Part shown: positions 50,351 to 64,000 of the stretch, one piece after another
How the letters are laid out: each line of letters starts with the position of its first letter
Position numbering within the stretch: the stretch's first letter is position 1
Source of the DNA: Tillus elongatus
Taxonomy: Eukaryota; Arthropoda; Insecta; Coleoptera; Cleridae
Length of the DNA: 64,000 bases
NCBI GenBank assembly: GCA_964006375.1
Contig: OZ023270.1
Coordinates: forward strand, 51,346,120 to 51,410,119
Reading direction: 5' to 3'
The notes under the pieces: generated by a model
Told to the model about the DNA's origin: nothing
The model's input: only the letters and a program-made list of their open reading frames with translations
Database searches by the model: none
Position numbers and translations under genes: made by a program

Positions 50351-50810
50351 AAGCTAATCGGCAATTTTACCGAATTTTCATCAAATCCTTTAAATTTCAA
50401 TAACTCAATTTGCTATTAACGTAAGCTTTGTTGGTTAGGAAACCAACATTTAAGTTTATTTTCGAAAAATTTGTGTATATTTTCAAACCATAAGTAATTT
50501 TGATAAAATATACTACACTGTTTCTACTACATAGGCTATACCGGTAATCAGATTGATGCCTGATCGCATTTGCTATTAAAAACATTTTTATGGAAATTCA
50601 CTTCCATAACACACCTGCTGCATCCAGACTTCTGAAAAATGTTTATATATTTTCAAACAATAAAGTTATTTCGATGAAATACGGTACATTGTTTCTGCTA
50701 TATAGGCAACCAAGTTTGTGGCCTGCTTTCATCAAAGAAAGACATTTGCTATTAAAAATATTTTGAAGAAAATTTGCTACCATAACGCACTTGCTGCGTC
50801 CCGATTTTTT
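50351..50810. repeat. TA-family terminal blocks
   Basis: Two successive copies of the taggctataccggtaa / ttcaaac-ataagt block, each ending in a reversed hairpin module (about 50600 and 50780: ccataacgcacttgctgcgtcc). Confidence 0.65.
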
Positions 50811-51053
50811 TTTAGTTCACTTGTTAGATTTTCTTGTACATTTTTCAATATATTCCTGTTTGAAATTTATTTTAATTAATTGAAAACGTCGCTTACCAAA
50901 CTCAAATTCCAAATTATCACTTACTTGTCACAGTTTATTGTATTAGTTTAACCGTTCTCCTCGATGGCTGACTATAGTAGTTTACTATATACTACTACTT
51001 ACTATATACTATGTACTCCTATATTTATTTAGATGTATTTAAAGAGTGTGTAG
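50811..51053. other. AT-rich stretch, nothing recognised
   Basis: No frame; a short tactatatac repeat near 50985-51015. Confidence 0.4.
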
Positions 51054-51643
51054 GGGAGACCGGGGTTGGTTGTTACAGAGGCTTTTGCTGTCGATCAGTG
51101 TCAGCAGCCTCGCGACTTTCTCAATAAAACGGACTTTAGTTGTTGCATATTTCTGTCAGAGTGTGGCTTTGACCACTAACATACCACGTGTGTTTTGCTG
51201 ATTTTTGTATTTTCGAGGGTTCTTAGTAAATATTAGTTACTTCAAACACTGTTTTATAAAGTGACTATAGTAACAGATGGAACTAGTGTTTTGACGTTAA
51301 CATACTCATTCAGGTAAGTATGCTCTTTCTCACATAAATAACGTTGTTTAGCTTTTCATTAAGATTTAGGCAGTAACAAGAAGACAAAACAAAAATTTGC
51401 TCTGGGCTTAGTTGTGACATTCGCATCGGGGTAGGTTGTGACTGTCACAACCTACCTCGTGCCTTACGTTTTATGATTATTGAGAAGCCTACAGTTGATT
51501 CCAGATAAAATGCATACATGGAAGAAGCCAAATACAGTGTATTACCATCTAAATTCAAAGGGGGACTTGATACCTGTACGCATTTTATGTGAAATCGACT
51601 CTACATAAATAATGTCTGTCTTATTAATTTATTTAAGAAAGAA

Positions 51644-51823
51644 TAATGAAAACATATAAACGTAAAATCAACCGGGAAAACACCCTTGGACGTTTTTGCA
51701 CGCGCAGCAAGTGAAGTTTTGGAAAACAAGAGGCCTTTACGGTCAGTTGCCGACGATTTCCAGATTAACTACATGACACTACAAAGATTTTGTAAAAAAC
51801 TACAGATGCGAAATAATGGTGGT
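51644..51823 (+). pseudogene. Pogo/jerky-like transposase, psq-type HTH exon
   Basis: MKTYKRKINRENT, a one-base frameshift, then LDVFARAASEVLENKRPLRS and VADDFQINYMTLQRFCKKLQ. The segment matches the pipsqueak-type helix-turn-helix that binds the inverted repeats in pogo-like transposases. It ends near a possible donor (tggtaagatt). Confidence 0.75.
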
Positions 51824-52064
51824 AAGATTTTTTCTTGTTTACCACGTTTTATAAACTCACTTTGTGTTTGTCTGTCTCTTTGTTTATCTGCTTGATACAA
51901 ACTTGGCAATCGATTTTAAGCTAACTTTTCGACGAGCTAAAGAAATTTTAAATATAGCTCAAGATTGGATAACAATTATAGTGGGTATACTTAGATACTT
52001 AGAGATGGGAGCTTTTTAATACCATTTATTTTGGGCTCTCTATAAACCCGATCTTCCTATTTTT

Positions 52065-52456
52065 TAGGTTTGGAGCTACCCTTGAGTGTAGGGTATAAAC
52101 GAAATCGCCAAGTGTCATCAGACCAAATGGAAAGTGAACTAGGAGCCATTTGGACGGACACTCCAAATAAGGAGCAATTAGAAAATGAAAAAAATAGGAA
52201 ATATTTGAAAAAACAAAAGAGAAGAGTTGCGCAATCCAGAGTCAAGAGAAACGTATGTAAGGGTAAAACCACAGCTAAAACCATTGAAGTTAGTTGATGA
52301 AACCTTTTGTTTAATCTGTAGAGAGCCTTTTTCCAACTCTCGCCCGAAAGATAAATGGTTGCAGTGCACCAGTTGCTCCAAATGGGCTTATGAAGAATGC
52401 ACGGATAGAAATCCCTATTTTGTCTGCATTAACTGCAATTCCGACGATGATATATA
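52065..52456 (+). pseudogene. Pogo/jerky-like transposase, second HTH start joined to C-terminal PHD-like finger
   Basis: The first part reads LPLSVGYKRNRQVSSDQMES (start of the second DNA-binding region). It then jumps to a Lys-rich segment KYLKKQKRRVAQSRVKRN and, after a frameshift, to ETFCLICREPFSNSRPKDKW, LQCTSCSKWAYEECT and FVCINCNSDDDI. That is the Cys-rich PHD-like finger known at the end of related insect jerky-like transposases. The DDE domain that should lie between is absent, so the element would depend on a partner. Confidence 0.75.
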
Positions 52457-52701
52457 AGGGAGTAAGGTTTGTCATAACCAACCCCATAGGTGTCACAACG
52501 AACCGCTGGTCGGAGCAAGTTGTGACATTTGTAGTGATCTTTTTTTATTCCAAATAACTATGTTTGTATCGCTTCAAATCAGTTCATTCTTATATTATTG
52601 TACAAATATATATTCAAATTAAAAAAATATGGCCAAACAAACCTCATAGTTTTATAATCTAGATGATAAGTAAAAATTGTCACAACCAACCCCGGTCTCC
52701 C

Positions 52702-52950
52702 ATATTTATTTGATTTTGTAAATAAAATTGTCTCAGTTAAGAAAATAATAATAAAAATGAGTAGGTACACTTGCAACTTCTAGCATTGTGAAGTCATTCG
52801 GGCGACTAAATGTTAATTTTTGGCAAGTTATGACTTCACGAACTTATAAATACTTTTTCCATTTACTAATGTGCAAACGTCAGCAATAGATAGCCAACAT
52901 AATAAAGCTACCTTCTAAATAAGGAGATAATATTCCGTTTTGTAGCCATG
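52702..52950. other. AT-rich stretch, nothing recognised
   Basis: No frame or repeat recognised. Confidence 0.4.
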
Positions 52951-52951
52951 A

Positions 52952-55394
<2,443 letters not shown>

Positions 55395-55470
<76 letters not shown>
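55395..55470. repeat. (TA)n microsatellite at a mariner right end
   Basis: About 75 bp of TA starting within a few bases of the end of the 53055-55392 element. Confidence 0.95.
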
Positions 55471-55474
<4 letters not shown>

Positions 55475-56214
55475 TATATCATTAAAGAGCCAGAGCAGTC
55501 AGTGCTTTTTATTTAGAAGGCTATATAACTTTGTCATTTATAAGCCGAATTTATAAATCTTTCACTATCGTGAAAATAACATTGCAATATTTTTGGTCGA
55601 GAGTCTTCTATCTCATACCTACCGGTATGAGATAGGTACCTAAACATTCTAAAAATTATAATGGTTATAATTTCATGAAAACCCAAGTTTGTTTCTTACT
55701 TTTTTTGAAAGTAAGCTTCCCTATACCTACAATTTCTAATCCTTGTGGTGCTAATAAAATAAAGCTTTGAAAAACACCAATCTCATAGTTAAGAGAATAG
55801 ACATTCAGTTCATTCTAATGATGTTAACGAGCGTTTTGGGTGCGAAACAAAGTAAGAGAGAGTTGCGTTTTTTTCCCCAAGGTGAACTTTTTATAGTGCT
55901 AGTCACACGTAGTGGCAAATGTGACATTTTGTCCGTGCCAAATTAATTAGCAAAAATGAACCTAAAACAGCATACCTACGATAATACCAACGACATACAT
56001 ACGATAATAACAACAACACAAGAAAGTCATAAAATGTTTGTAGCTACACAATTGACGATATTTTTTAGCGCATTTTCATAGAGAAAATTTGGAACTTCCT
56101 TTTTTTAATTAAATAAGGACATTTCTAATAAACATCAAATGTTATACATAGGCATGGTGTACAACCAACCAACGATTTTTACATCGTCGGTTACTTTCTT
56201 CCCTATTACAGATA
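55475..56214. other. AT-rich stretch, nothing recognised
   Basis: No coding or repeat structure recognised except a short palindrome taccggta… near 55617. Confidence 0.45.
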
Positions 56215-56302
56215 ACAATGTTTGTAAGGCTAGATGCATTCTGACCATCATTAGAAAGGCATATCGGTTTCGCTCTGACTAGAGGTCATCAGTGTCGTAT
56301 AG
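56215..56302 (-). repeat. Remnant of the hammerhead repeat, split by a DNA transposon
   Basis: The minus strand carries the hammerhead-like order CUGAUGA (56292-56286), CUCU-AGUC-AGAG hairpin with a C-C mismatch at its base, GAAAC (56271-56267), then aatgatggtcagaatgcatcta. Its other side continues at about 59646 (tcgtattataattatgac), beyond the inserted element. Confidence 0.6.
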
Positions 56303-57207
56303 TGGCGGATTTGCAGTCTTGGCCGACCTAGGCCCCAAGCCATGTAGTAAGTACCAGCCGCCCCTTCTCAGCACCCATCATATAGACTATATAATAAATT
56401 TACTTTATTGCCATTTTTTTATCAAAATCGATAAATTTACTTAACTATAATAGCTGCTAGTTTGTAATATTTTCCGAGGTTCCAGAGATAATTACACATT
56501 TAAATAAAATATTTAAAACTGTTTTAGGTTTATTTATTTAACTACAGGTTTATTCTCATACAAGATATAATAAGTGTTTTACAATGTGTTACAAAACTCG
56601 TCTGCACTTAAGCGTGCGACGCTTGCAGCGAGCAACGACGTCAGCGTACGTCCGTATAGCTAACCAACGTACGAGCGAGTGTTTTAAAGGCTCGTGTGTA
56701 TAGCAGTATTCTTCCTAAATCACATATGTACGAAATAATTACCTTTACATTATATTTTATTATACATTACATTATATATACAGAGTGGGCCAAACTCGAT
56801 GGCCTATTAGAAGTATTTAGAGCATCAAAAGTGATAGAGATCTGAAATTTAGGTTATTTTTGTAAGTGGTCGCGATCTTTGTTTCGAAAATATTTTTAAC
56901 AATGCAGTGTTGCCACATCTACCCTAAATAGATACTAACTTTGTTTTTTCAAATGAAACACCCTATATATTATGACATTTTCGGGTCCCCCGGAACATTT
57001 ACAAAGTTTTTTATACAAGTTATTTCTCACCTATCTAGAGCCGTTATGGAGATAAAAAATAATATTTAGGAAATTTGGCAACTTTCATTCCTCAATGAAA
57101 AAACGATTATCACCACAACCGACATAGCTAGGATTCTGTATTTATGGTTTCTGTTTGTCAATGGGTTAATATATGATGATATGCTGTGATAATTCAATTA
57201 CTGCATA

Positions 57208-58970
57208 CAGGGTGTTCACAAAATGATGGACTTCTGATAGGACATTGAAAGGCAGGTAACTCGGAATTTTCAAATGGAACACCCTGTATTTTATAATGAA
57301 ATAAGCAAGATTAATTTATTTCCATTCTAAAAGTGCTGAGCGATGTAGTACCTATTCTCAGCGGTTTTCGACTTATAAGCAAAAATAGAAAATATTGCCT
57401 TGCCTTGAATAGATTTGTTATAAACAGTAGGCGATGCTTCTAAATTGTCAAGATCGATTGTCAGAATTAAACTGTCAGTTTATAACTCTGTTCGTTATAC
57501 ATATTGTTAGTGATCTTTTATTGGAAATGGCAAATTCATATACAAATGAGCAAATTTTGGACTTGTTCTTCATGCATGGCCAGTGTAACAAGATTATTTT
57601 AAGGACATGCAGTATCGAAAAGTATCCAGGCATTGTTCCGATGAATGGGAAGAAATTCAAGAGGTTACAAGCCAACTTTTTGAATAACGGTCACATGAGC
57701 AATCCAAGACTCCAAATGAAACCTGTTACAGGTAACGATGACAATATAATAATTGTCCTAGCATATTTTTCTGCATTTCCTCATGCATCACTTCATTCCG
57801 CCGAGAAAGACTTAGGAATATCCTATAAATCCATAGAAAGAATAATGCATAACTATGGAATGCATAATTATAAATTCATAAGACTTCAAGCCATTGAGCC
57901 AACTGAACCGGAAAAACGCGTAAATTTATGCGAAATGATGTTAATTCGTACTCAAGAAGATCCAAATTTTCTGAAGAAAATTATTTGGACGGACGAAAGC
58001 AAGTTTACTAGAGAAGGCATCTTCAATCGAAGAAATTCACATTACTGGGCAGCGGAAAATCCACACTTCGTTAAAGAGACAGGGTTTCAACATAAATTTG
58101 AGTTCAATGTCTTTTGCATGTAGATGAACGACCAAATAAAATTTTGCTTTTACGAAGAGAATTTAAATTCGGAAAAATATCTTCAGATATTACGGACCAC
58201 AGTATCTGACTTCCTCGATGAATTAAATCTTGAGACTCTCCGAGATTGCTGGTATCAGCTAGATGGTTCTCCAGTCCATTGCACAAACCAAGTGACAAAT
58301 GAACTTGTGGGAATGATTGAAGATCGTTAGATACGTCGAGGAGGTCCTTGGGTTTGGCCACCGAGGTCACCAGATCTCACCCCACTGGATTTTTATCTTT
58401 GGGGTAGAATCAAACAAATTGTTTATCTGACGCCCATTAACACCAAGGAAGAACTCAAAAATAGAGTGTCGAGCGCATTACTATCTCTAGGGGGATGTGA
58501 GATAGAAGCAGCAACAACTCATGTTCTGACACAAGTCATAGAATGTTTGAGAGTTGAAGGAGGACGATTCAAGCAATTTAATTATTGATGTTCATTTCAT
58601 TATTTATTTATTTGTGTTTGTTAATTTATTTGTTTGTATGTTTATTTTCGTCTTGTTATTTTATATGAGAATATAGCCAGCTGTCAATGGTGTGATTTTT
58701 TAGTGTTGAATAATGAATCAGATTTTAACATAGCAATTGGTTGAGGAACTAAAAATTAGTATTATTTAACACTTTACTTGCAATATTTTCTATTTTTGCT
58801 TATAAGTCGAAAACCGCTGAGAATAGGTACCACATCGCTCAGCACTTTTAGAATGGAAATGAATTAATCTTGCTTATTTCATTATAAAATACAGGGTGTC
58901 CCATTTGAAATTTCCGAGTTACCTTCCTTTCAATGTCCTATCAGAAGTCCATCATTTTGTGAACACCCTG
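57208..58970 (+). mobile_element. Mariner inserted at the dyad of the palindromic MITE
   Basis: TA duplications at 57206-57207 and 58971-58972. Ends cagggtgttcacaaaatgat and its exact complement; inverted repeats about 200 bp. Carries the best preserved transposase of the window. Confidence 0.92.
57527..58588 (+). pseudogene. IS630-Tc1-mariner transposase, DD41D, full length with two amber stops
   Basis: One frame runs the whole length, broken only by TAG at 58121 and TAG at 58328. The likely start is MANSYTNEQILDLFFMHG; an upstream ATG at 57434 is less likely. HTH regions around SYTNEQILDLFF and SLHSAEKDLGISYKSIERI. Catalytic motifs: IIWTDESKF, YQLDGSPVH and RSPDLTPLDFYLWG, all three Asp present with 41 residues between the last two. 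The second TAG falls where sister copies have the Trp of RWIGR. C-terminus RVEGGRFKQFNY. Otherwise intact, so a recent insertion is likely. Confidence 0.92.
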
Positions 58971-59394
58971 TATGCAGTAATTGAATTATCATAGCATATC
59001 ATCATATATTAACCCATTGACAAACAGAAACCATAAATACAGAATCCTAGCTATGTCGGTTGCGGTGATAATCGTTTTTTCATTGAGGAATGAAAGTTGC
59101 CAAATTTCCTAAATATTATTTTTTATCTCCATAACGGCTCTAGATAGGTGAGAAATAACTTGTATAAAAAACTTTGTAAATGTTCCGGAGGACCAGAAAA
59201 TGTCATAATATATAGGGTGTTTCATTTGAAAAAACAAAGTTAGTATCTATTTAGGGTAGATGTGGCAACACTGCATTGTTAAAAATATTTTCGAAACAAA
59301 GATCGCGACCACTTACAAAAATAACCCAAATTTCAGATCTCTATCACTTTTGATGCTCTAAATACTTCTAATAGGCCATCGAGTTTGGCCCACC

Positions 59395-59397
<3 letters not shown>

Positions 59398-59448
<51 letters not shown>
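59398..59448. repeat. (TA)n microsatellite at a MITE right end
   Basis: About 50 bp of TA starting at the terminal ccaccctg. Confidence 0.93.
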
Positions 59449-59453
<5 letters not shown>

Positions 59454-59659
59454 GTGTGTGTATCATATGTATATTTTATACATAAAATGTACGAAAGTGA
59501 TTTAGGAAGATTATTGTTATACGATGCGGTGCAGACTGCACCGCGCAGTGCGGCCTGCCATACGCCATAATATGTTTTTTGTCACGATTGGCCGCCCCTA
59601 ATATCTGGCCGCCCTAAGCCCGGGCTTACTGGGCCTTAGGGCAAATCCGCTAGTGAATC

Positions 59660-60240
59660 GTATTATAATTATGACAATCAAAACACAGGCAAAATAACTC
59701 GCTTAAAAGTAGTCGGCCGCAGAGAACATTGTTAGATATAGGTACCACTTAGTAGCCATCCCCAGTGCAGAATATTTACCTAGACTCTAGACGGTCAAAG
59801 GAGGGCAGAAAACTAAAATATTATGTATAATAAACAAAATCTATTGAATAATACACACAAGGATTAAGTTCTTTTGACGCAAAAAATGGTCAAAAGTGGC
59901 AAAACAACGACTTTGAAAATTTTTGGGTTTCCTTCTAAAAAGCAACAGTGGGGATTCGAAACGTCAAATCTTAAACAAAAATTCTAAAACGAATGCAGGT
60001 TATAAAGAAGAAATATTGCAAGAAGTTTGATTTGAAAGTTCTTAGCTTTCTGTTTTATGCCCATTGTTCCTTATTTGACTGAAATATTTTCATAAAATTA
60101 ATTTGACATTGACCTATTCTGTAAGGTTTTGTAAGCAATTTGGATTATCGAGTTTGTGATTCAAAAGCGTTATATTTCTTTATTACCAAAATAAATTTGA
60201 AAAAAACCGTCTCTTCCGTCAGTAAATCGATAAACAGATT
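59660..60240 (+). repeat. Decayed TA-family inner block
   Basis: Segments such as caacgactttgaaaatttttgggtttcc, cgaaacgtcaaatc, aaatattgcaagaag and tgaccta-tctgtaaggtttt parallel 28900-29090 in order, with much divergence. Confidence 0.5.
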
Positions 60241-60264
60241 AACCATAGGTATATAACCAGTGGC

Positions 60265-60455
60265 AGTAGTTCATATGCAGCAAGTGCATTATAGTAGTGC
60301 ATTTTCATAAATTATGGTAAGTAATAAACTACTACCTTTATTATTTTTGAATGTACAATATCTTTTTAAACTTGAATTTTGGATATTTTTTCTGGGTTTC
60401 GGTAAAAATTTTAATGAAATTTCGCTGCTACCATAACGCACTTGCTGCGTCCAAA
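60265..60455. repeat. Short TA-family derivative with hairpin modules at both ends
   Basis: Begins cagcaagtgcattatagtagtgcattttcat and ends gctaccataacgcacttgctgcgtcc, inverted with respect to each other, with about 140 bp between. Confidence 0.65.
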
Positions 60456-60638
60456 AATCTTACTTATTTAATACCAAATGTTGTATTCAGCTTAGCCTAA
60501 TCCTCTTTTTGAAATATAGGTACGGTAAAACCTCTAAATGAATCATGTGGTCAAGATTAAGATAGGTATTTTTTGGTTTAATTTAATATTTAAGTCATTT
60601 TTTTTAATTTGTAAAGATAAGGATCTAGTAGGCGTAAG

Positions 60639-61062
60639 GTAAAGGTAAAGGTAAGATGCTTACTGGCAATTAGGCCATTGCTGATCCTTTTTGCTCATCT
60701 AAACTAACCTACCCTCCACCTTGTGCTCGATCTCAACGACGACAGTTATTTGAAAAATCGTCCGCCGCCGGTGAGTCTCGAACCGTCGTCCCCCGAGTTC
60801 GTATTGGAAAGTCTGAATCGAATTCAATTTCAATTTCAAAACGTTTATTCAATATTAGGAATACATAATTTTATAATACAAGTTTAATATCAGTCTTAGT
60901 CTAAGTAAAATTAGAGTAATCTGAATATTCAACTATATTATTTTTACATAATGTGGTTTACAATGTATGGCTCCTATACTTGTATTTATCCATAATTATA
61001 GTTACAGCATAGATACACCCTAAGGGTCTGAATCGACTTTGCCACACGGCCACGGAGGTGCT
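60639..61062 (-). repeat. tRNA-derived SINE (second family) with 16 bp target duplication
   Basis: Flanked by ATCTAGTAGGCGTAAG at 60623-60638 and 61063-61078. On the minus strand it starts agcacctccgtggccgtgtggc (A box), continues after a nested insertion to ggttcgagactcaccgg (B box) and ends in a (CTTTAC)n tail. The precise duplication shows a fairly recent retroposition. Confidence 0.85.
60822..61025 (-). mobile_element. LINE 3' end nested in the SINE
   Basis: Flanked by GTCTGAATCGA at 60811-60821 and 61026-61036, an 11 bp duplication of the SINE's own sequence. On the minus strand it ends aataaacgttttgaaattgaaattgaatt, a polyadenylation signal and a (GAAATT)-type tail, as in 5'-truncated non-LTR retrotransposons. 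No coding part remains. Confidence 0.75.
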
Positions 61063-61078
61063 ATCTAGTAGGCGTAAG

Positions 61079-61485
61079 TACGCTACCTTACAATACATTA
61101 GTGGTTTTTTTTCATTGTATTTGTTTTACGAAAATCACTGAATGGAAAGTTGGAAGGATTTAAACTACACTGACATGATATTTAAGTGTAGGTATTATCA
61201 CCTAATGTATTATTTAACAGTAAGTTAATAACTTAAAAAGTAGAGTACCTAATTTTTCAGCTGCCTTGAAAACGATTAGTTATTTATTTTCACTGATATA
61301 ATCAGTATATATTACTTACTATGATCTGTCAGTTTATAAGCCGTGTTTTAGTGCTACACACTTTATTTTTTGATATATTAATAAACGCAGCATATAAAAC
61401 GTGTTTAATAAAAAATATTAACAGCTATTAAGTTGACTTAAAATATGCAAAGCTGATTATTCAAACTGTTAAAGATATTAGAAGT
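61079..61485. other. AT-rich stretch, nothing recognised
   Basis: No frame or repeat recognised. Confidence 0.4.
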
Positions 61486-61489
61486 ATGG

Positions 61490-61817
61490 ACATAGCAAGT
61501 GAGTTATGGTAGTGAATTTTTATAGAAATGATCTCGCACTAAACATTTTTTAAAATTAAATGCTTGCAACTTTTTTTTTGCAACAGAGATCTAGATTTTG
61601 GTATATGGTTTACCTTTTAACACTTTAACCTAGGTATCAAATTTAGTGTCCATAGCGTTGTTATTTTCGGAGATTTTTTTTCTGAAAGAAAACCCAAAAT
61701 TTGTCTATAAAACCTGCTCCAATTTTCTTGGCTAACGAACTTGTCCTAGCCATTTATAAATAAAGGTAGATTTGCCAAATGTCATCAAAATCGGCCCATT
61801 ATTTTATGAGTTATCGG

Positions 61818-61915
<98 letters not shown>

Positions 61916-62035
61916 AAAATATCCCCGGATGTGAGTTCTAGGGGTCCTAGTTCGCGCTCATTTGAAAAAATTTTTTCAAAATTCAAGAGTCGAGATCTCC
62001 ACATTTTTTCAGTTTCTTCTACGAAAATTCATTAA
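61490..62035 (+). repeat. TA-bearing interspersed repeat copy
   Basis: Hairpin module (ggacatagcaagtgagttatgg, 61490), gatctcgcact block, aacctgctccaattttcttgg, tcaaaatcggcccattatttt, TA array 61821-61913, then tgagttctaggggtcctagttc and the gatctccacatttttt module with a half palindrome. Same orientation and order as 22450-23290. Confidence 0.75.
61821..61913. repeat. (TA)n microsatellite
   Basis: About 92 bp of TA in the standard position of the family. Confidence 0.95.
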
Positions 62036-62807
<772 letters not shown>

Positions 62808-63071
62808 GTTATTATTATTATATCGGCTCAAATTATGCAATATACCTATACTTAATACACTAAGTTACTAAACTTAATACTAACTTGTGTATTTTAAAAC
62901 ATAATTTAGAAATGGTTTATCCAAAAATATTTGACATTGGCGTTTCCAAATTCGATACCTAAACTTCAAATTACATCTACACTTCAAAGTCTGCCTTCTT
63001 TTTACATAAATCTGTGGCTCCCCGTAATTAGGTATATTTTAACTAGATTTTACGGGCTATATTTTCGAAAA

Positions 63072-64000
<929 letters not shown>

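Larger units (their letters stand above)
51054..52701 (+). mobile_element. Internally deleted pogo/jerky-like DNA transposon
   Basis: Terminal inverted repeats GGGAGACCGGGGTTGGTTGT at about 51055 and 52701, next to TA. Several further ggttgtgac/gtcacaacc sites lie inside both ends (51410-51465, 52470-52530), likely transposase-binding sites. It encodes the two ends of the transposase but no catalytic domain. Confidence 0.85.
56781..59397. repeat. Palindromic MITE interrupted at its centre by a mariner
   Basis: Arms 56781-57207 and 58971-59397 are reverse complements of about 427 bp. Both outer ends (cagagtgggccaaactcgat and atcgagtttggcccaccctg) adjoin TA. Removing the inner mariner leaves attactgca-TA-tgcagtaat, an uninterrupted dyad. 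Confidence 0.88.
56303..59645. mobile_element. hAT-like DNA transposon shell carrying nested elements
   Basis: Left end tagtggcggatttgcagtc…ggccgacctaggcccc and right end …gccctaagcccgggc…gggcaaatccgctag are inverted copies. TCGTA occurs on both sides (ends at 56300 and near 59655), a possible part of the target duplication. No transposase of its own is visible; the inside is non-coding sequence plus the nested palindrome and mariner. Confidence 0.55.

Overview
This 64 kb window is AT-rich insect-type nuclear DNA made almost entirely of transposable elements. The insect origin is inferred from an errantivirus-like Gypsy element with an env gene, many mariner transposases of the DD41D spacing type, tRNA-derived SINEs, a Penelope-like element, a Crypton fragment and a jerky/pogo-like element. 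A large-genome beetle or bug would fit, but the order cannot be fixed from the sequence. There is no bacterial or organellar sequence, no rRNA and no CRISPR array.

The only convincing host gene is on the minus strand. Three exons (32720-32552, 32386-32192, 7613-7481) have splice sites and codon phases that fit each other. They are split by a 165 bp intron and a 24.6 kb intron. The protein was not recognised. The long intron holds a Crypton fragment, a SINE, a 310 bp tandem repeat with hammerhead ribozyme motifs, a ~10 kb inverted repeat (12338-22292) centred on a TA microsatellite, and a THAP/P-like transposon gene interrupted by a 2.9 kb mariner.

Layout. 1-5170: 3' two thirds of an errantivirus-like element. 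5200-6960: decayed remnant of a second Gypsy family. 7481-7613: host exon. 8070-12250: Crypton, SINE, diverged tandem repeat, hammerhead repeat. 12338-22292: giant palindrome. 22293-32191: TA-bearing repeats, THAP gene end with mariner, second hammerhead repeat. 32192-32720: two host exons. 32880-34190: LINE remnant. 34500-40880: mariners and MITEs, one carrying a 1.26 kb P-like insertion. 44166-48520: SINE and two head-to-head Penelope copies, one split by a mariner. 49572-50350: GC-rich palindrome. 51054-52701: internally deleted pogo-like element. 53055-55392: mariner. 56303-59645: hAT-like shell around a palindromic MITE that carries a mariner at its exact centre. 60639-61062: SINE with a nested LINE tail. 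63174-64000: mariner cut by the window edge.

Two themes recur. (TA)n arrays (about 20) abut mariner ends, sit inside transposon coding regions and form the centre of the giant palindrome. Self-cleaving hammerhead-type motifs (CUGANGA-hairpin-GAAA) occur in two repeat classes: a retrozyme-like 310 bp tandem unit and the Penelope-type terminal repeat. Nearly every element is broken, so the window is a graveyard with a few young insertions rather than an active operon-like system.
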